Source: Euptelea pleiosperma (Eukaryota > Streptophyta > Magnoliopsida > Ranunculales > Eupteleaceae). Taken from it: a DNA stretch of 64,000 bases. Position numbers and translations under genes: made by a program. The notes beneath the pieces were generated by a model. The model did not search any database, was not told where the DNA came from, and worked only from the letters and a program-made list of their open reading frames with translations. Below, piece after piece: positions 33,266-43,800 of the stretch (position 1 is its first letter; the number at the start of each line of letters is the position of its first letter). Where the stretch lies: NCBI GenBank assembly GCA_035048495.1, contig CM068552.1, positions 27,716,154 to 27,780,153 of the forward strand, read 5' to 3'.

Positions 33266-33419
33266 TCAACTAATAGAAACAATGAGGTGTTTGTGTCTAT
33301 AATCCAAAAGAAGAAACAAAAGTTAAAGCATAAATGTAATAAGGTGTTTGTGTCAGTTTTAAGTTAGTCAGACCAATAATGCTTTAAATTTCATAGTTAA
33401 CTTTATAATTAATTTACGA

Positions 33420-35125
33420 TTAAAGAGATCTTACCATGTCAGAATGAGGAGTTGTAAGAATTTGCCCTGACTCTTTGAACTGTTGGAGTAGGGTGGCAAG
33501 CTGGGATTGGAGTGCGGCCTGCACCTGATCATGTACTTGTGTTTGCTGCAAGGCTACCTGGGACTCTAAGGACTCCAAGTGTGTCCTAAACTCCTTCTCC
33601 AACGACTCCAATCGCCTCCTATCTGCCTCAGCTTGTCTCCTAAACTCCTCATTCTCCCTCTCAAGTTGCGCACGGATTCGCTGCCTAGATGTTGATGCCG
33701 TGAGCTTCGGTCCAGCCCCACGACCACGTATATATCCTGACCGCTCCGGTCCAAGCATTGCCTCAAACCTTTGATCCTCGGTCATTGGGGCATCACCCTC
33801 CTCCAATGCCCGAGACTCTAGCTTCTGAAGCTCCTCCTATATTTAGAAACAAATGACATTATCAATCAATTTAGTAATATATAAGAAAAGTGATAGAGAA
33901 ATAGAGAAGGGCACAATAACTTACATAGACTTCCTTTGATCTCGAATCAACCCAAGTGTTCTTCTTCTTGCTAAATTGGGTAGTAAACCACATGTTAGTT
34001 CGAGAGGGCTCATCCCCCGTTTCAGGATCACGCTGTCATTACACCAGTTAAGATATATAATTATATATTTAATAACATAAGTGCCCTAAACATTTAAAAT
34101 AAAGCTTACATTTTCATAGCTGATCCGAGAAAAGGCCTTCGTCCCAGCAACATGGCTAATATTTTGTTTTTTTCGATTATCCTTGTTTCTATTGCTCATC
34201 TTCTGCATTCAAGAACCATGATGTTATAAGCAATACATGCATGAATGATAGATTGAAACTGCAAACAACATAACTTAATTAGCATCCGTACCTTAAAGTC
34301 TTCAGATCCAAAATACTTGACGAGAGCAACCCAATCGTCATGGCTCACACCCAATGGGGGATTTTGCAATCTCATATCATCAATGTCATACATGCAATAA
34401 TGATCCTTATGCAGCCTATGCCGATAGTCCCTATATTGACGATTCAGCTATTGATATATAGCTTCTTGGATATGAGGGTCCTCTTGGAGAGTAAACTTTT
34501 GCTATATAATATTATATGAGGAAGTGAATGTACAAATACATGTTAGTAGCGTCAAAGGTAACTGGCTATAATTGTTCGAGCTGACACATAAGTTTTTTAA
34601 TTTAAATGACTTACCTTAGTAGCATGCCACATCTTCTTCTTGATGTCATCTGGAATGACCTTCCACTTAGTAAACTGGAGCGGGGCCATCTGTCTGACAA
34701 TAATGCCCAACTCAGTGATTAATGTTTGAGCATTGTTGCCAACAGCTCGCATCAACTGCGGTGGAATGTCAACCACTAGCTTTTCCCCTGCGCGCCTCTT
34801 CTTCATAAAAGTGTAATGCCTGTAGTCTTCCCCCGTCCTCTTTTTCCGGATGTGCATGACCCTGTTCAGTCAAAATATAATAACATTTATTAGCTACTGT
34901 CAACATGAATTAATATATTATTCCATAACCATAAAAAATACATGCATAATTTAAAATGGTACTTCACATACCGACACTATTGATGGCAATCTGATCTGGA
35001 GTAGATGCCTCAACCTGTGTGGGGTTTGAGGGTCTTGCCTCTAATGATGTAGGTTGCTCTATATGTAAGGGTTGCCCCGCTCAGGCTCTTCCTCGGCCGC
35101 CTCCACCTCGCCTTGTATTGGCCAT
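33420..35125 (-). pseudogene. CACTA tnpA-like gene (Transposase_24-type), with introns
   Basis: The gene runs on the minus strand from ATG 35125 (MANTRRGGGGRGRA, then an in-frame TGA). Recognisable exons follow: about 34860-34600 (RKKRTGEDYRHYT, then PPQLMRAVGNNAQTLITELG, FTKWKVIPDDIKKKMW), about 34500-34300 (NPPLGVSHDDWVALVKYFGS), about 34200-34110 (NISHVAGTKAFSRISYEN), about 34030-33930 (RDPETGDEPSRTNMWFTTQF) and 33838-33420. The last exon has a long Glu/Arg/Gln coiled coil (RQRIRAQLERENEEFRRQAE) and ends at TAA. This layout is the plant Ptta/En/Spm second protein, which binds subterminal repeats. It sits just downstream of tnpD on the same strand. A TGA in exon 1 and a TAG near 34448 break it. 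Confidence 0.75.
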
Positions 35126-35336
35126 GTCTATAGTCTATCCTACAACACTTTGCATTATATATTGTTAGCATTAAATTCATTAATTATCCATTGAGTACAC
35201 ATATACACATCAAGCACACGTATACACATAAATCACATATATAGATACATAAAATGGAGATGGTGATAATAATATTGTATGAGCAAGAAATATAAGCTTT
35301 CATTCAAACAAAATGATAAGGAACATGTCATACAAA

Positions 35337-38300
35337 TTACATCAAGCTATTGGTCTCACTATCATCATCAGTGTTCATTTCATCTTCTTCAGTATCAAAA
35401 TCAACGAAGGTACAATCATCCTCACTTTCATCATCAATGAAAGTGTCAACATCCCCATCTCCCCCTTCTTCAGGCATTACAAGATTTGCATCAACTAGTA
35501 TTGGAGGAATATCGTCCCTTTGCCATGCCACAAATTCATCATCACTAACCCTCAATGTGTTAGTTATACCATAAGACTCATTTTGTTGGTATGGCTCATC
35601 ATCACCATTCGACTCTTCATCTTCATCTTCTGGTACATCGTACAAGTCTCGAGCTTGTGTCTTCACCACTACTTGCCAATTATTACCTAACTTGGAGTCT
35701 TTGACATAAAAAACTTGTTCTGCTTGAGACGCTAACACAAATGGCTCACTAGTATTCCATTTCTTTGTGACATTGACGTTGGTGTAGTTGTGTTTATCTG
35801 TTTGGATTCCTCTACCTTCATTGTCGACGTCCCACCAATCACACTTGAACAGAAAAACATTATTGTTCCCAAAATAATCTAATTGAATTATGTCTGTCAA
35901 GACACCATAGTAATCTTTGTTTTCTATTTCGTCATCTCCCTTTACGACCACGCCACTATTCTGAGTTTTCCGATACATCTCACGATCTTTTGTATGAAAT
36001 CGCAGACCATTAATGATGCAACCCTTGTATCGTGTTACTCTTCTGTCAGGACCTCGAGCAACGTCTAGAAGTTGGTTATTGACATATGTATTCTCTCGAT
36101 TGTACAATTGTGTAACCTGTTCATATATGTAAATGAAATAAATATGGTATGATTGTAGCAACATGTGGTGTAAAAAGATCTATGATGTATGACACTTACA
36201 CGGTCTTCAAACCATTTAGGGAATTTCTCTTCATGCCTCTTTACTACATTCCTTTGGCTCTCTTTCTCTATCTCTTCCTTATGTTCACTATACCAAAATA
36301 TACAATTATAACCACAGGGAAATATAAAAAATGAGAGATAATTTGGACAATTGAAGAAATATAGGATATTTGCCATACGTGAGAAATGGCAAAACTTCAT
36401 CGCAATTTTTCAACACGTAAATACGAGCCTGCTCCCAAGCTTTGTCATCAATATATCCATATTCTCCTTTCCATAGTGCACGACAATTCTGTGAAAAAAT
36501 GGACAAACCTCGATGCATTTGTCTTTTTCTTCCATCATAATTTCTTTCTACTCTATTGAATCTAGTCTCAACCCCATGCAAGTACATTGAGCAGAACGTC
36601 AAGCATTCTGTGGCAATATAACCTTCCGCAATTGACCCTTCTGGAAAAGCTTTGTTGCTCACATAGCACTTCAACATATACAAGAACCTAATGAGATAAA
36701 AATTCAAGATGGTAAATAAAGGAGTGATAAAATTTAATTCTTCGTCAAGCGCATAAATAATATTAAGAATAAGAATATACACTACCTTTCAATCGGATAC
36801 ATCCACCAATATTGCACTGGTCCACCGAGAATTGCCTCTCTTGCGAGATGAATGGGCAAGTGCACCATAATATCAAAGAATGATGGTGGGAATATCCTTT
36901 CCAGCTTGCAAAGTGTTACAACAATTTGACTTTCAAGCAGCTTCAAGACATCGTTCGTCAGTGTCCTCGAACACAACTCCTTAAAGAAATGGCTAAGCTC
37001 AATTAATGCCTCACATACATCATCGCTTAAAGATCCACGTATTGCAAGTGGGAGTAATCGCTGTAAAAATACATGGCAATCATGACTCTTCATCCCTGCA
37101 ATTCGACATTCTTTACTGTTCACACATCGAGATATGTTTGAGGCGTAGCCATCAGGAAACTTCACCGAAGCTAAGAATTCGCAGAAATCCCTTTTCTCAG
37201 TCATGGACATTGTGTAGCATGCAGGGGGCATTTTATAGGAATTACCATCACGCTTCATGTGTAATTGAGGCCTTATACCCATGGCTTGCAAATCAAGACG
37301 AGCCTTAACGTTATCCTTCATCTTACCATCAATGTTCATCAACGTCTCCAAAACATTATCACACACATTTTTCTCTATGTGCATGACATCCAAATTGTGG
37401 CGCAGTTTGAGGGTTCTCCAATAAGGCAATTTGAAGAAAATACTATGCTTTTTCCAATTTAATTATTCACCACACTTCCTTTTCTTCGGTTGTGTCTTCC
37501 CAAATTTAGTCGGTTCAATGTGACTTAGTTGCTCAAGCACAGCGTCCCCAGACAATGACTTTGGTGTCTCCCGAAGTTCTATTTTACCATCAAAAGAGCC
37601 CTTCTTACGTCACCATATATGATCGCTAGGTAAAAAGCGACGATGACCCATGTAACAAGTCTTTTCTCCATTCTTCAACCACATATTTGATGTCTCCTTG
37701 TTGCAAGTAGGACAAGCCAAAAACCCTTTAGTGCTCCATCCTGATAAGTTGGCATATGCAGGGTAGTCATTAATAGTCCATATCGTCGCTGCATGCAACT
37801 GAAAATTAGTACCAGTGGAGGCATCATAAGTTGGGACGCCATCTTCCCACAACTCTTTCAACTCATCTATCAACGGTTGTAAATACACATCAATGTCATT
37901 TCCAAGAGACTTAGGTCCAGGAATAAGTAATGACATAATAAAAAAATGACTCTTCATACATTTCTATGGTGGTAGGTTGTATGGCACAAGAACAATTGGC
38001 CATGTGCTATGAGGATTACTCATGTTTGAAAAGGGACTGAATCCATCACTTGTTATCCCAAGCCTGACATTACGAGGATCTTGGGCAAACCAGCTATGCA
38101 TTTTATCAAATTCTTTCCATGCTTCAGCGTCGGCCGGATGCCTCAACACCCCATCATCAATGCGCTTCTCTTTGTGCCACCTCATATCTGATGCCATCTT
38201 CTTTGAAATAAACAACCTTTGTAGCCTCGGTTTTAGTGGGAAGTAGCGTAAGATTTTATGAGGAATCTTCTTTTGTTTGCCATCATCAAATTTGTATCTA

Positions 38301-39031
38301 GGCTCTTTGCATTCTGGACACTCTTGTCTATCTTTGTGCTCCTTTCAGAATAATACACAATCATTTTTGCAAGCATGAATCTTCACATAGTCAAGCCCCA
38401 GGTCACGAATTATTTTTTTAGACTCGTAATAGGAGTTAGGGAGGGTCTCACCATCGGGAAGTGCCTCCTTCAACAACTCAAGCAACATAGTGAATGATTT
38501 GTTACTCCAATGATTAAGTATCTTTAGGTGCAACAACTTCACAATGAATGACAGCTTGGAGAACTTCTCGCAACCCGGATACAACTTCTGGTCAACATCC
38601 TTCAACAATCTCATAAATTTATCCGCTTCCCAGTTAGGCACTACATTCCCATTGTTGTTAGAATCCTCCCCTGCCTAAGCATTTACGGTTGCTGCAGTGT
38701 AATGATCATGTATCATTTCTTGCATATCATCATGATCATCTTCATCTTCTTCGTCGAGCTCATTACAATCATCATCATCATCATCGGTGCTTGACTCAAA
38801 CTCCTCCCCATGTAATACCCACGGATTGTAACCCTTAACTATACCATAATAATACAAATCAGCTTCCACATCATCCCGAGTACGGAAATAGACATTGTTG
38901 CATTTAACACACGGACATCGGATCTTTTCCCCTGGTTGAATATGAGCATATGAAAACTCTAGGAATTGTTTAACTCCATCTCGGTACTTAGAGTGTCGTC
39001 TATCCTCAATCTCCATCCAACTCCTATCCAT
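35337..39031 (-). pseudogene. CACTA tnpD-like transposase
   Basis: ATG 39031 starts MDRSWMEIEDRRHSKYRDGV (Transpos_assoc type domain, with CPCVKC). An acidic stretch follows, then the Transposase_21 region (LGITSDGFSPFSNMSNPHST, YDASTGTNFQLHAATIWTIN, GFLACPTCN, and LRHNLDVMHIEKNVCDNV). DUF4218-type sequence follows (PPSFFDIMVHLPIHLAREA, PEGSIAEGYI). The last exon is DUF4216-type (LDYFGNNNVFLFKCDWWDV) with an acidic tail. Exons read as about 39031-36786, 36687-36379, 36288-36200 and 36116-35337, with GT/AG ends. Exon 1 stays in one frame but has stops near 38676, 38346, 37964, 37610 and 37468. It would catalyse excision if intact. Confidence 0.88.
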
Positions 39032-41286
39032 ATCGGTGTGCCTAGCACCAGTTGAACATATAAATTCTTGAAATGGAACAATGCGCGAGATACTAACAAC
39101 AAAACGAATAGATTGAAGTACACAATCCCTTTAGTTCAACACTATAATTAGTTTTTCATGCTAGAACAAGCCATCCTAGTTTGAGTAAGCATGCCCTTAA
39201 AGTACACAATGAGGAGTAAATATTATAACAAATAGTATGGCATTACTAACGTAATAACATGGATGTCAAAAAACAATAGAGCAAAAAATTTGATCATGTG
39301 GTTATAGAGGTGCATGGGTTTTGTTTCTTCTTTCCAAGTAAGATCAAACAATTTTAATTAGTTGAATGATGTGCCATGTCATGAGGTTTTGAGCTAGTGC
39401 CTCGTAATTCCATTTAATTTACACTAATTAAGCCACTATTGAACTTCTGGGATTGTGTTCCCTTGATGCAAATTAATCATGTGTTTTTATATGGGGAGAA
39501 TCCAAGTTGCCATAATAAGGAAGATGGTATATATTTTACTCATGTTGAACAACATACTTAGTTTCTTGAAGGGAGAGGAAGAGAGAGTCTAGGAAGGTTT
39601 GCTATAACAAGACATAGAAGGGGCATGCCCCCACCACCCCCACCCCCACACCCACCCACCCCAAGTGCATTCCACTTCTAGAATGTTTTTAGCTAAATTA
39701 TAAGAAAGTGCTGAAGATTTGTGATATCAAAACGTCCTTCCACTTTGGGTAAGTTCCTTTTTTATCTTTCTTATTCAATGCTGGATTTGATCTCTGATCA
39801 AAACATCCTTTGTCAGAGCATGAGAAGATGCATATGGGCTTCCTTTTTAGGAAATTATATGGTGTTGGTGTCAGTGGGCTGGTGATGATTTGGTGTCTTC
39901 CACTATGTTTTGTTGGGCAGCTGTGTTTGGCAACACCATCTAATGGTTATGTCATGACATGTGTCCCCCATTTTCTTGTGTTTCTATGCAGAAAATCTGG
40001 AACAAACAGCAACAACATGATATCTTTGCTACTTAATGTGTTGTGCTAGCTGCTGTATATATATATATATGCAGCTCATGAACATATCCATGCATAGTTC
40101 TATTGAAACTTTTCAGGCCATGAAACTAGGTGTGTCAATGATTTCCATCTACCCAAAAAACCCTAACCTGATTAATAATCAAGTCGGGTCAAGGTACTGT
40201 GGTCTTTTAAACCCATCTGGTAATCAGGTCTGGTATACCCATTGCACCCCTACATGGGTCGGGTAACAGTATATACTGATCATGCATTTGTATCATACCA
40301 AAAAAGTTCATTACTAATCAGTAAGTAGGATAGCTTAATATATGTTAAAAACATCTTGGGCATCCTCTCAACTTCATTTGCAGGCTTAAGTGGTATCTTG
40401 GATGGAGGAATCATCAGAACTGAAACTGAGAAGAGTCTCATTTACTACATGTGAGGCTATTGTATATGGCACTTGTCACATGGTGAGACCCTGCAGTCAA
40501 GTTCCATGTGTCATATGATGGATGGAAACACTTGTCACATGAAAATCAATATTTATCTGCTATTGGCAATGCCTTCACTTAAACCACATGGTAATACATG
40601 GCATGTTATAGGCGCCATCAGTCGATTCGTGTTACAAAGTTTGTTTGCTAATGGATGTGCTGATTGCTAATAAAAACCATGGTTTAAAGCCTTGAAAAAG
40701 AGGTTGTTAATGTTGATTGGTGGGTGCTGTCCATATTGATTTTGCAGAGCCTACTGTTACATTGTCGGGTAATTTATTGATCCTATCCTCTCCTTTGCTC
40801 ATGTCCAGTCCCTTAAAGCTTCTGATTGTTCGAACAATCAGGCATAGCAGCACTAACATCCATGATTTAAGTTTGCCTAATAGCAGAAATTGATTATCTC
40901 ACGGGAAGGAATACAAGTATTTAAGATATGATTTTCAGACATTCCAAAAACTCCAAGCAAAATAAAAATCACATCAAAATCCCCTAGTGTTGATTGACTA
41001 GTGGATTTTAAAACCCCAGCAGAGAATAAACCACATCGCAAGATCAATTCATTATAGTCACAGCAAGATCCATTCATTATAAACCCTAGCAGAAATTGAA
41101 AAGAAGGGTGTTTGGTTGCTATAGTCACAGCAAGATCAATCAGTGGTGATTTTAGCATTTTTCATCATGGGGTTCGAACATTTTCAAGATCAATTCATCA
41201 TAGTCACAGTAAAATCCAAGAAAATGAAGTTTCAATATGAATCCGTGTGGTCAGTAGAGGGAATAATAAAAAATTGAAGAAGAGAC
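39032..41286. other. Outer CACTA interior upstream of tnpD, no gene seen
   Basis: No recognised coding region. A C-rich run is at 39629-39662, a TA run is near 40056-40072, and a motif of the form ATCAATTCATTATAGTCACA recurs three times with changes at 41041-41215. This is probably the first intron and leader of the transposase genes; GGTGCTAG near 39050 could be the acceptor before the tnpD ATG. Confidence 0.45.
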
Positions 41287-41566
41287 TCACCTTTTCTCTC
41301 CGGCGTTGCTTGCTGTGGTAGAAGGTGGTCGTTGTAGATGCTGAACTCGCCGGCGCCGGAGACAATGGTAAGAGAGAGTGGAGTGAAGGCAAGGGTAGGG
41401 TGAGGAGTGTAGGGTATGGGATGGTGAGAAACTGAGAATGAGATATTGATTAGGGCTTTTTGCCCTTTCCATTTTTCCAAGGGCAAGGGTTTTGCTGCTA
41501 AACCCTTGCAACAAAGTGAGCGACGCTCGAGCTTCTCACGGTGGAAGCGACGCTCGAGCTTCTCTT
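41287..41566 (-). promoter_or_regulatory. Candidate promoter and first exon of outer CACTA
   Basis: On the minus strand the sequence ends in AAAAGGTGAGTC, a donor-like site near 41292. Upstream, GCGACGCTCGAGCTTCTC occurs twice (about 41520-41537 and 41549-41566). The open frames of 60-90 codons on this strand have no recognised domain, so I treat it as untranslated. Confidence 0.35.
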
Positions 41567-41925
41567 TGAGGATGCCGACCGAATGGATATTTGGCCAATC
41601 CGTAGGTGGTTTTTAAACGTTGGATTCGACCTAAAACCAAAAATCACCCTGATTAGTGGTTTTTAAGCATTGGATTTGAGTCACTTTCATTGGTTCATTA
41701 AAATGGCTTGATATTTTTTATTTATTTTTTTTTGTAAGTAAAAATGGCTTGATATTAACCATAGGAATTTGAGCATTATTTTGATACGAGGATCCAAAGG
41801 TTTTAAATCAATAATCAAGCTGATTTTTGCGATTTAGGCCCATATAGGGATTAGCAAAACATCCATATAGTCAGAGTCCTATAAAAGTGTGCCACGTGGC
41901 TAATATTATAGGCGGTCATATTTGT
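41567..41925. repeat. G-box foldback element, copy in outer CACTA
   Basis: The left arm is GACCGAATGGATATTTGGCC. The right arm is its inverse with GCCACGTGGC at 41891-41900. The internal phrase AAGGTTTTAAATC is shared with 31505-31830. Confidence 0.65.
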
Positions 41926-42484
41926 TACTCACCATCAAGGTTTAAATGGGGCCGTTATAACTGTATAACGGACTATGGGCATTACCATTTTTTCCGTTAT
42001 AATGGTCATTTTACAAATTGTAACGCTAAGGCCAAAAATAACGGAAAATAATGAAAAAATGGCGTTGAAATTAGAATTTCAAAAATGAAAAAAATGGGAA
42101 AAATTGAAAAATAACGAAAAATGACCTTTTTTCACAAAAATTTCCAAAAATAAGGGGACGATTGTTATAACGAAAAGAATGGCCGTTATTTTCTAGACGT
42201 TTTAACGGTACATATATAACGTAACCCCACCTAACTTACCGCCTTCTAGCCTGGTCCTCCGTTCATGACCGTCATTGACGTACCATCGACTCACAATAAA
42301 AATTAAAGGACAAGAATGTCCATTTCTTCAACTTTAGAACATGTCGGTTTCCTTAATCTTAAATCAGAAGGATGCGATGGACGGTAAGGCCCCCAACACT
42401 GGTGACCAACCTACTAGAATTTTGTAGTCAGTAGACCGGCGTGGTGGTTGTATAGATCTTGCTCTAATCGTTTGCCACATTAAT

Positions 42485-42800
42485 TTGAGGACGCAGACCG
42501 TATTAGAGGACACTGACCGTATGGATGTTTGGCAGATCCCTGGGCGGACTTACAAAACAAAAATCACCATGATTAGTGGTTTCTAAGCGTTGGATTTGAG
42601 TCATTTTCATGGGTTGATTTTAACCGTGAGAATTTGAGCATTATTGCCATTATTTCGGTACAAGGATCCAAAGGTCTTAAATTAATGATCAGGCTAATTT
42701 TTGCTATGTAGGCCCATATAGGGAATGACCAAATATCCAAATGGTTAGAGTCCTCTAGCTAGCAATGTGCCACGTGGCTCATATTATGAGCGGTTATATA
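42485..42800. repeat. G-box foldback element, second copy in outer CACTA
   Basis: Arms CTGACCGTATGGATGTTTGG near 42508 and the inverse ending at GCCACGTGGCTC near 42769. The centre parallels the 31505 and 41567 copies. Confidence 0.65.
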
Positions 42801-42844
42801 ATTTTACTCCTTTTTAGAGTGTCGAAGCACAATTTTTGTCACTC

Positions 42845-43110
42845 GCCACTATCATCTGGGCCCACTGACTGTATGGATGTTTAGCCCACCCCTTGGTAGA
42901 CATTCATACAAAAAATCAGCATGGTTGATGATTTTTAGCCATTGGTTTTAGTACACAGGAATGATGGTTGAATCTAATGGGTTAGAATCACACGATAAAA
43001 AGTATTAAAATCTGATGGTTAGACATTACCAATCAGGATGATTTTTGGCGTGTATATCCATGAAGGGTGGGCGGAATATCCACGCGGTCAATGAACCCAT
43101 ATTGCATCAT
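42845..43110. repeat. Second type of foldback element, intact pair of arms
   Basis: The left arm, GACTGTATGGATGTTTAGCC with AAAAAATCAGCATG, is matched by an inverted right arm (CAGGATGATTTTTGGCGTGT, then GGGTGGGCGGAATATCCACG). It matches 31845-32375 in the nested element. Confidence 0.6.
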
Positions 43111-43199
43111 TGAGTATGCTAAAAAGTTTGAGGTATACCTTGTTAAATCTTCTTTCAATGTAAAATGAGCAAAATAGAGATGAATAGTGGAGACTTATG

Positions 43200-43797
43200 T
43201 AGCCAAAAAAAAGTAGACCTTTAGCTGTAGTAAAAATAAACGTGGCTAAAACTAACAATTAGCCTTAAATCATAGCGTTGCCACTAAATCTACTACTTTT
43301 TAGCGACGGAAGCATAACATTTGCCACTAATTCTATTTCCCTCCAAATAAAATGCACACCAAAAATTCGCGCTATACAATTAGCAGCGACTTTTTGCTGC
43401 GACATTTGGGTTATCGCTAAATATGGCTATGTAACACTTGTAGTGGCAACTGTAGTGACCACAAAAAGTTTCACATTTAGCTGCAACAAAACAAACGCTG
43501 CTAAAACTAACAATTAGTGACGAAACAAAAAATGGCCACTAAAACCTTAACGTTTAGCGGCGAAAAACTAAATATCGACACTAATTATATTTCCCTCCAA
43601 ATAAAATGCGCGCCAAAATTTCCCGCCATCCATTTAGTGGCAAATTTTTGGCGCGACATTTGGATTGTCGCTAAAACTGGATACGGTGACACCTGTAGTG
43701 GCAACATCAGATGTTTGCCACTAAAGATGAGTTTTTAGTGGCGATATAAGAACTGCGGCTAAAAATGTTGCCACTAAAAATTACATTTCTTGTAGTG
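43200..43797. repeat. Outer CACTA subterminal repeats, right
   Basis: TTTAGTGGCAAC/GTTGCCACTAAA-type units in both orientations from 43200 to the terminal repeat, more diverged than at the left end. Confidence 0.8.
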
Positions 43798-43800
43798 AGA

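Larger units (their letters stand above)
26709..43797 (-). mobile_element. CACTA (En/Spm) transposon, 17.1 kb
   Basis: The left end is CACTACAAGAAATTTGAC and the right end, read inward on the minus strand, is CACTACAAGAAATGTAAT, a 13-bp perfect terminal inverted repeat. The flanks are AGA (26706-26708) and AGA (43798-43800), the 3-bp target duplication expected of CACTA elements. LINE ORF2 continues on both sides, which independently confirms the boundaries. Subterminal repeats built on TTTTAGTGGCGAC occupy both ends. Two genes, tnpD-like and tnpA-like, lie on the minus strand, so the element is drawn in that orientation. A sibling element is nested inside at 27965-33265. Confidence 0.95.

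Noticed and set aside
39600..40700. Possible captured host gene upstream of tnpD
   Set aside because: Open stretches of 60-80 codons show no recognisable domain or consistent splice pattern; nothing beyond chance can be supported.
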